From DASYPQ01 sp041488095 (GTDB taxonomy: Bacteria; Planctomycetota; UBA1135; GCA-002686595), in assembly GCA_041488095.1 (NCBI GenBank), contig JBGPOP010000032.1:1-50262 (forward strand): a stretch of DNA of 50,262 bases, read 5' to 3'. The position numbers and the translations under genes are program-made. Positions 1-8,669 of the stretch are shown piece by piece. Position 1 is the first letter of the stretch, and every line of letters begins with the position of its first letter. Under the pieces are notes generated by a model. The model was not told where the DNA came from. It saw only the letters and a program-made list of their open reading frames with translations, and made no database searches.

Positions 1-264
1 GCCCAGTACCCTGGCGGCTTGGCGGTGAGTCACCTTGGAGACGAAGGGACCGAACAGGCTCAGGTTGAGATGAGGCTTCTTGAGGCGGTAGTCGACGCGG
101 AAAGTCTGGGTGGAGAAGGTGTGACGGCACTCCAGGCACACAAAGCGCTGGACGGTTCTGCCGTCGCAGGCCCGGCGGAAGTGGCCCTTGAAACACCAGC
201 GGTGATGGCCCGAGGAATGGGAGGGGCAGTCGGGGCGTGGGCAACGAGGAGGCTGGAAGCGCAC
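1..264 (-). CDS. Transposase N-terminus with zinc ribbon (partial, runs off left edge)
   Basis: The frame is open from a GTG at 264 to the window edge (88 codons). It shows a C-x4-C knuckle (CPRPDC), later a WCFKGHFRRACDG stretch, and a C-x2-C knuckle (CLEC) followed by FSTQTFRVDYR. This arrangement of an N-terminal zinc ribbon ahead of a helical region is typical of IS1-like or IS1595-like insertion-element transposases. The catalytic DDE domain would lie beyond the edge. The frame stays open upstream to 360 without an ATG, so GTG 264 is the likely start; a CTG or a start further up is possible. No inverted repeat can be confirmed with only one end visible. Which IS family it belongs to is inference. 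Confidence 0.6.
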   Translation of the reverse strand, partial: MRFQPPRCPRPDCPSHSSGHHRWCFKGHFRRACDGRTVQRFVCLECRHTFSTQTFRVDYRLKKPHLNLSLFGPFVSKVTHRQAARVLG

Positions 265-497
265 GAGAGGTCCTTTCTCCCCGGGCGAGGCCGGGGGCTG
301 TTCCCCGGCGCGACTGGATGAACCCCCTCCGGTTTCAGGACAAAGCCCGAAAAACCTCCTCTAGCGTCAGCATCCCTGAACAGCGGTGGGGGCCAGATTC
401 CAACGCGCAACGCCGGGGCGTGCTCCATTGCGCCCCGGTGGTGCGACGAGCACACTGAGCCCTCCGTCTGCTGCGCGGGAGCGGTGCGGGTGGGGAG

Positions 498-1985
498 ATG
501 ACGCGGGAACGCGAACTTTCGGGGCCGGCCCGCGGACGAGTCGACGCAGGGCCCATCGCCGCGATCGTGCTCCTGGGGCTCGCGCTCCGTCTCCTGGGCC
601 TCGGCCGCGAGAGCCTGTGGTTCGACGAGGCGATGACGGTCACGCTCGCGCGCGGTCCCTTCGCCGGTGTGCTGCGCCACGTGGCCGCCCAGGAGATCCA
701 CCCGCCGCTCTACTTCTGGACCGTTTGGGCATGGATGAAGCTCGTCGGCGGCGGCGAGGTGCAGGCGCGCCTCCTGTCGGTCCTGTGCGGCGCCCTCTCG
801 ATCGTCCCGGTGCACATCCTCGCGCGCCGCCTGTTCGACCGGCGCACGGCGAACCTCTCCGCGCTCCTGGTCGCGATCTCGCAGCTCCTCGTCTACTACT
901 CGCAGGAGGCGCGTCCCTACGCGGCTTTCCTGCTCGTGTTCCTGTGCACGGTCGTCCTGTTCGTGGAGGCGGTCCTGGGCGGGAGGGCCTGGGCGTGGTG
1001 GGGCTTCGTCGCCTGTGCGGTGTTGGCGACCATGACGCACTACTACATGGTCCTGGCCCTGCTCCCGCTCGGCCTCTTCGCGCTCCTCTTCCGCCGTCGC
1101 CATCCGCTGCCGCTCGGCTGGGTCGTGCCGGGCCTGGGGCTGTACGTCCTGCTCGTGGTGCCGTGGTTCCTGAGCGATGCGTTCGCGAGCGAGATGCGGA
1201 TCTCCGTCCTCCCCCACCGGCCGCTGGCGCACCGATTCCCCGTCGATGTGATGACGTTCCTGCGGATCCTCCACGTCTTCAACAACGGATCCGTCGCCTG
1301 GAAGTTCGCCTACACGCCCTCGTGGACCTACGCCGTCGGCGGACTGATCCTCACGCTGCCAGCGCTCCTCGCGTTGCGCGGACTCTTCGCGCGCGGTCCG
1401 GAGAATCCGGAACGAGCCCCGCTCGCATTCGTCACGATGCTGTGGCTCCTGCCGGTCTCCCTCCTCGTCGCTCTGGGTCTGAGGGGAATCAAGCTCGAGG
1501 TGCGCTACGTCGCGTTCGCGGCTGCGCCGTACTACGTGCTCGCGGCGCGCGGGATCACCGGCCTCCGGGGGACGTTGCGCCAGCTCGCGGTCGTCGCCAT
1601 CCTCGTCTGGGGTGCGATCGGGCTCGCGCGGATGTACTCCACGCCGTCGAGGGAGGACTGGCGCGGCGCGCTGGCCATGCTCGCGCACGAGATCCAACCC
1701 GGAGACGCGGTCCTGTTCCTGCCTTTCGGAGAGCCGCCGCTCGAATGGGAGATCTACCACCCCGGCGGCCCGGAGCTGCGCTGCGTCAGCCTGGATGAGG
1801 CGGCCGAGGGTTTCTCGTGCGAGCGGCTGTGGATCCTGTCGTACGAGCGCGTCCCCGTCACACATCCGCGCGCAGACCGCGCGCGCGAGGCGGTGGCATC
1901 CCGTTTCCGCAGGGTCCGCGAGGAACGGTTCTTCCTCGTGAACCTCTCGCTCCACGTTCCCTTCGATTCCGGGGAGAAGCGGTAG
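498..1985 (+). CDS. GT39-like membrane glycosyltransferase (ArnT/PMT superfamily)
   Basis: 495 residues with about ten hydrophobic segments. The first loop after TM1 carries SLWFDEAMT (Asp43-Glu44), matching the catalytic acidic pair of polyprenol-phosphate-dependent GT-C enzymes. It is followed by HPPLYFW and YSQEARPYA, both typical of the GT39 (dolichyl/undecaprenyl-phosphate mannosyl- or aminoarabinosyltransferase) fold. The C-terminus, about residues 385-490, is a soluble extracytoplasmic domain. It should transfer a sugar from a lipid carrier to an acceptor on the outer face of the cytoplasmic membrane; donor and acceptor cannot be told from sequence. It stands alone on the plus strand, 105 bp before the next gene. 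The purine-rich sequence before the ATG is very close to it, so a slightly later start is possible. Confidence 0.8.
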   Translation: MTRERELSGPARGRVDAGPIAAIVLLGLALRLLGLGRESLWFDEAMTVTLARGPFAGVLRHVAAQEIHPPLYFWTVWAWMKLVGGGEVQARLLSVLCGALSIVPVHILARRLFDRRTANLSALLVAISQLLVYYSQEARPYAAFLLVFLCTVVLFVEAVLGGRAWAWWGFVACAVLATMTHYYMVLALLPLGLFALLFRRRHPLPLGWVVPGLGLYVLLVVPWFLSDAFASEMRISVLPHRPLAHRFPVDVMTFLRILHVFNNGSVAWKFAYTPSWTYAVGGLILTLPALLALRGLFARGPENPERAPLAFVTMLWLLPVSLLVALGLRGIKLEVRYVAFAAAPYYVLAARGITGLRGTLRQLAVVAILVWGAIGLARMYSTPSREDWRGALAMLAHEIQPGDAVLFLPFGEPPLEWEIYHPGGPELRCVSLDEAAEGFSCERLWILSYERVPVTHPRADRAREAVASRFRRVREERFFLVNLSLHVPFDSGEKR

Positions 1986-2090
1986 GGCGAACAGGAAGCC
2001 GGGCGGGGGCGCTGGCCAACGCGCGGACGGGCTCCTAGACTCCTCCTCGCGCCTCGCGCGCGGCGTCCCCACAGAACACTCGAGAGATCC

Positions 2091-3800
2091 ATGCGTCCCA
2101 GCACTCCGCCGCTCGCCCTGATCGCCCTGCTTCCGCCGGTTGCCCTGAGCTTCCCTACCTGCGGAGGAGGCGGTGGCGGCGGCGGCTCCCACGCCGCTGT
2201 CCTCGAGATCGAGCCGAACGATTCGATCGGTCAGGCCAACCGTCTGGTGCTCGGGACGCCGTCCAAGGGCGATGTCACGACCCTCGGAGACGTGGACTGG
2301 TTCCAGACCCGGCTCGCGAGAGGGCGCACGATCAAGATCGAGCTCTTCGGCACCCGCCTCGACCAGGCCACCTGGGACGCGGCCGGCACCGTCCCGCGGC
2401 TCACCGTGTACTTCCCCAACGACGCCACGAAGATCCTCGAGCACAGCTTCACCTCGGGCTGGTCCTTCGGGGCACAGGACTTCGACATCCCGCTGTTCCG
2501 CGTCCCGACGAACGGGACCTACTGGTTCGTCGTGAAGCCGGACGACGATCTCGCCACCGGAGGACGCTACGCCCTGCGCGTCACGTACGTCAGGCCGCCG
2601 CCGAGCCAGTTCGAGCTCGAGCAGCCGCTCGACACGGGGGTCGACGACACACCCGGGACGGCCCAGACGATCGGCGCCGGGACGCTCTCCGGGTTCCACC
2701 GGGACGGCAACGACGACTTCTATGCCATCTCGGTCCCCGGCCCCCGCGTCCTGCGCGTGGAGATCGTCGGCCAGCGCAACGGCGCCTGGGAAGGCGCGAC
2801 GAGCACCTACGATCCGCTGCTGCGTCTCTTCGGCGTCGACGGCGCGACCCTTCTCGCGGAGAACGACGACGCCTTCTTCGCCGATCCGGCGATCCAATAC
2901 GAGGTCGCCGCCGCGGGGACCTACTTCATCCAGGTCACGCAGAACCCGGCCAGCAGCGTCGACGGACCCTACTTTCTCACCCTCTCGGCAGACTCGGCCG
3001 CGGCCACGGCGGAGTCGGAGCCCAACGACTCCCTCGCCACCGCCGACCCGATCGCCTACGGCCAGGCCGTGTCGGGTTCGATCGCCCCCGGCGAGGAAGA
3101 CTGGTTCCGCTTCTCGGGCAGCCCCGGGGACATGGTGCGGCTCCAGGTCTTCGATTCGACCATCTCCCAGGCCTCGAGCAGCCCGGTCGACGTCGCGCTC
3201 CTCGCGGCCGATGGACTGACGCCGGTCCCCTTCCACGAGGGTCGAGTGTTCCAGGTCCTGACGACGATCCTCCAGCAGACCGGCACGTTCCACATCCGCG
3301 TGAGGCCCGACCCCGCAGCGGTCGCGGCCACGAGCTACCGGCTCGAGCTGAAGCGCTTCCATTCCGCGCCCTACGAGACCGAGCCCAACGACACGATCGC
3401 CACGGCGAACGCGTTCCCGGGCGGCAAGTTCGCCGCGGGCGTGATCTCGATCCCCGGGGACCTGGACCTGTTCCGCTTCGTGGCCGGAAACGGCGAGCTC
3501 GTCACCTTCGTCGTCTACGCCGACGACACGGCGACAGGGAGCGACGGCTTCTCCGAGTACTCCGGGCACGGGTCCGACCTCGACCCGCTCCTCGTGATCC
3601 GCGACTCGACCGGCGCGGTCCTCGCGACGAGCACGAGCGTGCCGCCGGGCTCCGTGTACACCGAGAGCGTGGCCGACGGCCTGCCGACGGCGGCGCTCAC
3701 CTTCGTCGGGCCTCCGACGAGCCACACGTTCTACCTCGAGGTGACCTCGGCCGATGGCTCCGGGGGCAGCGGCCACTACTACGTGGTCGAGCGCCGCTGA
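2091..3800 (+). CDS. Secreted protein with four PPC-like beta-sandwich repeats
   Basis: 569 residues. A signal peptide ends near a Cys followed by eight glycines (residues 24-32), so it could be a lipoprotein, although PTC is a poor lipobox. Four repeats begin with or resemble EPND: about residues 41 (EPNDSIGQA), 176 (degenerate, EQPLDTGVDD), 310 (EPNDSLATA) and 431 (EPNDTIATA). Each is followed by a DxDWF/DDFY/DLFRF motif and a beta-rich stretch, the pattern of the bacterial pre-peptidase C-terminal (PPC) domain. There is no catalytic domain. PPC domains usually act in secretion or substrate and surface binding. A GAGAGA ribosome-binding sequence precedes the ATG. It converges on the GAF gene 32 bp downstream. 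Confidence 0.75.
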   Translation: MRPSTPPLALIALLPPVALSFPTCGGGGGGGGSHAAVLEIEPNDSIGQANRLVLGTPSKGDVTTLGDVDWFQTRLARGRTIKIELFGTRLDQATWDAAGTVPRLTVYFPNDATKILEHSFTSGWSFGAQDFDIPLFRVPTNGTYWFVVKPDDDLATGGRYALRVTYVRPPPSQFELEQPLDTGVDDTPGTAQTIGAGTLSGFHRDGNDDFYAISVPGPRVLRVEIVGQRNGAWEGATSTYDPLLRLFGVDGATLLAENDDAFFADPAIQYEVAAAGTYFIQVTQNPASSVDGPYFLTLSADSAAATAESEPNDSLATADPIAYGQAVSGSIAPGEEDWFRFSGSPGDMVRLQVFDSTISQASSSPVDVALLAADGLTPVPFHEGRVFQVLTTILQQTGTFHIRVRPDPAAVAATSYRLELKRFHSAPYETEPNDTIATANAFPGGKFAAGVISIPGDLDLFRFVAGNGELVTFVVYADDTATGSDGFSEYSGHGSDLDPLLVIRDSTGAVLATSTSVPPGSVYTESVADGLPTAALTFVGPPTSHTFYLEVTSADGSGGSGHYYVVERR

Positions 3801-3821
3801 GCCGTGCGCCGGCGTTGAATC

Positions 3822-3842
3822 GTCCCGGCTCGCTACCGGGAC
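3822..3842. terminator. Candidate bidirectional terminator hairpin
   Basis: A perfect 7-bp inverted repeat (GTCCCGG / CCGGGAC) with a 7-nt loop sits between two convergent genes. It overlaps the stop codon of the minus-strand GAF gene. There is no T-tract, so it may only mark the 3' end or stabilise it. Confidence 0.4.
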
Positions 3843-4342
3843 GCCGCGCCAGGATGCCCACCCTGTGGGCGGTTCGCGACCGCCAAGGCGAGCGCGCGCC
3901 CGATTGCGAGGAGCCGGTCGATCTCCGCCCGCGAGAAGTCGCGGGGCTCGACCGTCGCCACTCCCAGGGCTCCGACCGCGTCGTCGCCGAGCAGGAGCGG
4001 CAGCGCGAGCGCGCCCTGCACGCCGGTCGCGCGTGCTCCCTGGCGGATCACGCCCCCCGCGTCGTCCTGCTGCAGGTTGCACGTGGTCACCGGCTGCTTC
4101 GTCTCGACGGCGACGCCGGCCATGCCCTTCCCGATCGGGATCAGCTGGATCTTCTCGAGCACGGGCGGGGGGATCTGCCGCGCCGCAGCCAGGCGCAGCA
4201 TCGTCTCGCCGGCCTGCAGGAGGTGGACGGTGCCGCACGTCGTCCCTGTCGCCGCGAGGATGGCGTCGAGAGCCTGCTCGATACCCGCCTTGGCGGTGGG
4301 TGCGTCGCGAACGAGGCGCGCGACGGTCTGGGTGATGTCCAT
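3833..4342 (-). CDS. Stand-alone GAF-domain protein
   Basis: 169 residues from the ATG at 4342, which has an excellent GGAAGGAG ribosome-binding site 5-6 nt upstream. The protein is a single GAF domain: an N-terminal helix (MDITQTVARLVRDAP), ATGTTCGTVHLL, then IPIGKGMAGVAVETKQPVTT and ALALPLLLGDDAVGALGVA, the usual core strands. GAF domains bind small ligands or nucleotides in the cytosol. With no output domain it may act in trans. The frame continues upstream through another ATG at 4525, also with a good ribosome-binding site. That would add a basic, signal-anchor-like segment (hydrophobic run LAASSLALAAILLSPV). I prefer the short cytosolic form, but a membrane-anchored form of 230 residues cannot be excluded. 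Confidence 0.75.
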   Translation of the reverse strand: MDITQTVARLVRDAPTAKAGIEQALDAILAATGTTCGTVHLLQAGETMLRLAAARQIPPPVLEKIQLIPIGKGMAGVAVETKQPVTTCNLQQDDAGGVIRQGARATGVQGALALPLLLGDDAVGALGVATVEPRDFSRAEIDRLLAIGRALALAVANRPQGGHPGAASR

Positions 4343-4711
4343 GCTCGCTCCTTCCGGGGCCGTCACTCTACCCGCGTCACCACACTTCAGCGCCGCGATC
4401 GCTGGTCGGGAGAAACACGGAACGGGCGAGAGAAGAATCGCGGCGAGTGCCAGGCTCGACGCGGCGAGAACCGGCTCCCGTCGCGGTGCAGGTTGCATCC
4501 GGTGCGGGGATTTCAGGCCGGCCATGGTCAGATCCTCCCTCTCATCGGTCGCGGCAATGAGATCGGTTGTCATGGTGGCAGCTCTCGCCCTCTGGCCTGA
4601 ACGAGGCTCACGCCAGGACTCTCCGACTCGCGGCCCCTTCCCGCGAGAACCCGGATAGCATGGAGACCTCGACCCCACTCCTCAGCTCTCACCATCGCCG
4701 GCAGGGTTCCC

Positions 4712-6538
4712 ATGAAGCATTCGAGCACCGCGTGGCTGACCACGGGCCTCTTCCTATCCGTCCTCTCCTCTCCGGTGTCGGCGCAACACCCGGCCGCCGG
4801 GAGTTCCCGAGCCCTGCGGCTCGAAGTCACTCCCGCCGGCGCTTTCTGTCGCGAGGTTCCTTCCGCCACGCCACACGACCAGGGCGGCCCCGGGAACTTC
4901 ACGCCGGCGGGCTCGATCTGGACCCACACGGACGGCGGGCTGGCCTGGATCGGCAACGCCGTTTCGATCGGCAACTTCGGGAGCGAGGTGTTCGCCGAGT
5001 ACGAGCTCAACAACGAGGCCGCGCAACTGTTCTCGTGCTACGACACGAACCCGCCCGCCGCGATCTGGACCGACAACTCTCCTCTGGGTAGCAATGACCA
5101 CCACGTGGCCTCGGCGGAGTCGACGATCACGAAGATCGCGCTCCACACGACCGGCTCCGGCTCCATCGTGCTCAACAAGTACACGACCCACTCCTCGACG
5201 CCGGACTGGACCTACACGTTCCCCTTCACGACCACCGGCGGCGGGACGAATTGCGCGATCTCCCGCGACGGCCAGACGATCGTCGCGGTCGCCAGCAACC
5301 CAGGCGGGACGGCCGACATCGCGGTCTTCTCGCCCTCGTCGAACGTCCCCTCGAGCTACACCCCCATCGCGATCGGCGCAGGCAACGCCGTCCGCGGCTT
5401 CGACCTCTCCGCCGACGGATCGACGCTCTACTTCAGCTCGGCGGCGACGCCCACCGCCTACGTCTTCGACATCGCGACCCACGCCGTCGTGTTCTTCACG
5501 AGCATCGGTGCGAGCTTCGACAGCCACGCCATCTCGGGGGACGGCTCGGTGTTCGCCTTCGGCAACTTCAACGCGATGACCGTGTACCACAAGGTGGGCG
5601 GCGCCTACGTGTACGCGTTCACGCGCCCCCTCGGCGGAGCGACCTACTGCGCCCAGATCGACATCTCCGACGACGGGTCGACGATCGCCTACGGGTGGTA
5701 CTTCTACAGCCCGGGCCTCGTCGACCAGGTCGAAGCCATCGACGTCCCGAGCCAGACGGTGATCATGACGGACGTCATCACGGGCGCGGGGGGCTATCAG
5801 AACCTGCTCTCCGCGGTCTCGATCTCGGCCGACGGGCGGCGCTTCGCGGTCGGCCTGTGGGGGGATCAGAACGGCCAGGCGGCCGAGATGCGCCTCTACG
5901 CCCGGAACCAGAACGCGCCGCTCGGCACGGTGAACCTGCCCGGCTCGGTGTTCGGCATCCAGATCTCGGCCGACGGCCAGCGCATGGTCGCGGGCAGCAA
6001 GGCGGTGCACGCGAACGTGTTCGGCAACGGGGGACGCATCGACCTCTACGGCGACGCCACCCCGTTCACGTCCTACTGCTTCGGCAACGGCTCGCTCGCG
6101 ACGCCCTGTCCGTGCGGCAACAACGGCCTGATCGGCCGCGGCTGCAACAACTCGGTGGCCACGCAGGGGGCGCTGCTCTCGGCTCGCGGAAGCACGACCC
6201 CGGACACCGTCGTCCTCACCTCCTCGAGCGAGCTGCCGACCGCGCTCACGCTCTTCCTGCAGGGCACGACCAGCAACCCCTCCGGCCTCACGTTCGGGGA
6301 CGGCGTTCGCTGCGTGACCGGAACGCTGAAGCGCATCGGCGTCAAGATCGCGTCCGGCGGGACGGCCTCCTATCCCGGTCCGGGCGATCTGTCGATCACC
6401 GCCCGCTCGGCGGCAGTGGGCGATCCGATCCCTCCGGGAGCGACGCGGTACTACCAGGCCTACTACCGCGACCCCGCGGCCGCCTTCTGTCCCCCGCTGA
6501 CCTTCAACGCGAGCAACGGGACTGCGGTGATCTGGTAG
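4712..6538 (+). CDS. Secreted beta-propeller-like protein with shared Cys-rich C-terminal domain
   Basis: 608 residues with a clear signal peptide (cleavage near VSAQ, residue 25). Residues 45-440 show repeated blade-like units such as ISRDGQTIVAVAS, LSADGSTLYFSS, ISDDGSTIAYGW and ISADGRRFAVGLWG, as in WD40/TolB-like propellers. From about residue 454 comes the domain shared with five other proteins here: CFGNGS, PCPCGNNG, GRGCNNS, then ELPTALTLFLQG, GDGVRC, ITARSAAVGDPI, YYQAYYRDP and a final Trp near the last residue. No enzymatic motif is seen. It is probably a cell-surface or exported structural or binding protein. Its C-terminal domain is a more divergent member than the three just downstream. 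Confidence 0.7.
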   Translation: MKHSSTAWLTTGLFLSVLSSPVSAQHPAAGSSRALRLEVTPAGAFCREVPSATPHDQGGPGNFTPAGSIWTHTDGGLAWIGNAVSIGNFGSEVFAEYELNNEAAQLFSCYDTNPPAAIWTDNSPLGSNDHHVASAESTITKIALHTTGSGSIVLNKYTTHSSTPDWTYTFPFTTTGGGTNCAISRDGQTIVAVASNPGGTADIAVFSPSSNVPSSYTPIAIGAGNAVRGFDLSADGSTLYFSSAATPTAYVFDIATHAVVFFTSIGASFDSHAISGDGSVFAFGNFNAMTVYHKVGGAYVYAFTRPLGGATYCAQIDISDDGSTIAYGWYFYSPGLVDQVEAIDVPSQTVIMTDVITGAGGYQNLLSAVSISADGRRFAVGLWGDQNGQAAEMRLYARNQNAPLGTVNLPGSVFGIQISADGQRMVAGSKAVHANVFGNGGRIDLYGDATPFTSYCFGNGSLATPCPCGNNGLIGRGCNNSVATQGALLSARGSTTPDTVVLTSSSELPTALTLFLQGTTSNPSGLTFGDGVRCVTGTLKRIGVKIASGGTASYPGPGDLSITARSAAVGDPIPPGATRYYQAYYRDPAAAFCPPLTFNASNGTAVIW

Positions 6539-7116
6539 GGAATCGAACGCCCGACGCACGGAGTCCTGGGAACGCCAGGCGGCTGGCCGGAATCAAAGTC
6601 GTCGAGACCGGGAGATGAGCGAACCTGCTCTACAGCGGCGATGGAGCGCGACATCTCCTTGGACACTTGCGCGAGGTGCAAGGAACGGCTCCTGAAGCCG
6701 GGCCCGGCCCACGGTCCCCCGGGCTCTTTCCCGTCCGGAAGGCCTGGGTCTTCCCGGGGGTCCGGGGCTCTTCCTCTGGAAACGAGCACCCCGCAGCTGA
6801 GAATTGGTTATCCTGAGTGGAACCCCGGACCCCCCGGGGTCCATCCAATGAGAGAGGGTGGCCCCACGGGAGGGCGGGAGAGCTTCGCCACGAGCCTGGA
6901 GGTTCGGAAAAAGGGTCGGGATGGTGTCCTCGTCTCCCTTCGTGTTGGCCCGAGCACGGGTCCTGTGCAGCGCGTCCTGCGCGCGGTCGCAGCGCCACCC
7001 GCCGCCGGCGTTCAGCATCCGACCGAAGGCGTGCCGGAGGTCGCCTCATCCGGACGCACGGGCACGCGAGAGTGGGGCCGCGCTGACTGCTCACTCACCA
7101 GTTCTTGAGGACCGTA
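6539..7116. other. Long intergenic region, no gene supported
   Basis: 578 bp between two secreted-protein genes. Open frames exist on both strands, but none has a ribosome-binding site or recognisable product. The middle part (about 6762-6875) aligns with the leader of the gene at 10987 (see the separate regulatory feature). The rest shows nothing I can name. Confidence 0.5.
6762..6875 (+). promoter_or_regulatory. Conserved promoter/leader, copy A
   Basis: Aligns without large gaps with 10803-10915, at roughly 65-70% identity by eye. Shared blocks are TTCCTC, GG-AACG, GAAT followed 5 nt later by TATCCTG, GGGTCCATC and GAGGGTG. TATCCT (6810-6815) is a plausible -10 element. The block lies about 300 bp upstream of the gene at 7117, so it implies a long leader. 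Confidence 0.45.
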
Positions 7117-8544
7117 ATGCATAGTCACTTTCTCACCACCACGGCCGTCGTGCTGCTGGGCGCGAGCGCGATGGCCCAGCGCGACATCCATTCGCGCCTG
7201 CAACCCGTCACCGCCCCGATCAGGCACTTGGGCGTGTATCACGTCGCCACGGGCACGTGGACACGCAACAGCACCCTCGCCAACGTCACGGGCCCTGATG
7301 CGATCTACAACAACAGCTGCGCGCCCGCCTACTTCGGCCGACAGGTCACCGGCGAGAAGTGGCAGCACAGAAGCCGCGTCCCCAGCCCGACCGGCCCGAG
7401 GACGCCGAGCGTCTTCTACTACACGGAGCGCGACGAGGCTCCGGGCTGCCAGACCAGCTACACGGTCAACGGCTTCCGGATCGCGTACTGCTCCGACCTG
7501 ATCGGGGGCGGCATCACCTACGTGTACGAGTTCGCCAACAGCTACGCCTTGTGCGGTGGCGGCGACATGGTCCCGGACTACACCTTCACGGTCACCGGCC
7601 TCCCGGGCGGCACCGCGGCCGGCAGCGAATTGTGCTGGAGCGTCGACATGGACGTCAGCGCGACGACCCCGGCTTTCGTCCTCTCCGGCGACCAGGACGG
7701 CACGTGGACCGGCCCCTCGAGCTCGGAGCAATTCGGCTTCTCCCAGGGCCCGACGGCCCCCGCGAACGTGGGCACCGGCACGGGCCCGATCATCGCGGGC
7801 GACGTCACCTGGACGGGCGGCACCTTCACCGGTCCTCTGACGCCCTGCACGGGCACGGACGGCACGATCTGGGATTCGCCGATCAACCTGGCGGAACAGG
7901 GCACGGGCATGTCGTCGAACGACTTCTTCCGGATCTCCGGAGCGACGTTGGTGCCCGGGGGCCCGGGCTGCTACTTCTTCGGTGGCAACCCGCACGCCGA
8001 CTTCTACTTGAAGCTGTTCGCGGTCGCCAACTGTCCTCCGCCGGGCATCAAGTTCTGCGAGCCCGGAGTCAACGGCGTGATCGCGTGCCCTTGCGTGAAC
8101 CCGCCTTCCGGACTGGGCCGGGGCTGTGACAACTCGTCAGGGACAGGGGGTGCCACGATGATCGACATCGGCGTGGCGAGCCTCGCGTGGGACTCGGTCG
8201 TATTCACGACCACCGACGAGACGCCGACTGCGATGAGCATCGTCCTGCAGGGGGATGCCGAGGTCACCACCGGCATCGCGTTCGGCGACGGGGTCCGCGG
8301 CGCCGGGGGCCTCTTGAAGCGCCTGTATCTGAAAACGGCCCGGAGCGGCTCGATCACGGCCCCGGCGGTCGCAGACCAGTCGGTCCACTTCCGCTCGGCC
8401 ACTCTGGGCGATCCGATCCTGCCTGGGTCGACCCGTTACTACCAAGTCTACTACCGCGACACTTCGATCTTCGGCTGCACCCTGCTTCCCGGCGGCTCGA
8501 ACTTCAACATCTCCGTCGGCCGAACGATCCTCTGGAACCCTTGA
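7117..8544 (+). CDS. Secreted protein with shared Cys-rich C-terminal domain (tandem family member 1)
   Basis: 475 residues from ATG 7117, preceded by TTGAGG six nt upstream. It has a signal peptide (MHSHFLTTTAVVLLGASAMAQ). The middle part, residues 25-305, has no family I recognise; it is beta-rich with several Cys and Gly/Thr/Ser-rich loops. From about residue 312 it carries the shared domain: FCEPGVNGVIACPCVN, GRGCDNSSGTGGAT, ETPTAMSIVLQG, GDGVRG, LLKRLYLK, then PGSTRYYQVYYRD and a terminal ILWNP. The CPCGN motif is CPCVN here. This gene and those at 8670 and 10987 have near-identical C-terminal domains but different N-terminal parts, so they look like domain-shuffled tandem paralogues. 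Confidence 0.7.
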   Translation: MHSHFLTTTAVVLLGASAMAQRDIHSRLQPVTAPIRHLGVYHVATGTWTRNSTLANVTGPDAIYNNSCAPAYFGRQVTGEKWQHRSRVPSPTGPRTPSVFYYTERDEAPGCQTSYTVNGFRIAYCSDLIGGGITYVYEFANSYALCGGGDMVPDYTFTVTGLPGGTAAGSELCWSVDMDVSATTPAFVLSGDQDGTWTGPSSSEQFGFSQGPTAPANVGTGTGPIIAGDVTWTGGTFTGPLTPCTGTDGTIWDSPINLAEQGTGMSSNDFFRISGATLVPGGPGCYFFGGNPHADFYLKLFAVANCPPPGIKFCEPGVNGVIACPCVNPPSGLGRGCDNSSGTGGATMIDIGVASLAWDSVVFTTTDETPTAMSIVLQGDAEVTTGIAFGDGVRGAGGLLKRLYLKTARSGSITAPAVADQSVHFRSATLGDPILPGSTRYYQVYYRDTSIFGCTLLPGGSNFNISVGRTILWNP

Positions 8545-8669
8545 CGGGCCGTGCGCCCAACGCGGCGGACCCGATGTGCATGCGGAAGCGGATCACTCCG
8601 ACTCTGGCTCCGGTCCGGGCACCTCCGCCGCGCCGATACTCCCCCCGTTGCAAGCAGGACAATCGAGAG

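Noticed and set aside
60..4238. 1392-codon open frame on the minus strand
   Set aside because: It runs antisense to two well-supported secreted/membrane genes, has Arg/Ala/Gly-rich low-complexity sequence and no recognisable motif; high GC removes stops in this frame. The real minus-strand genes in this span use another frame (transposase fragment, GAF protein).
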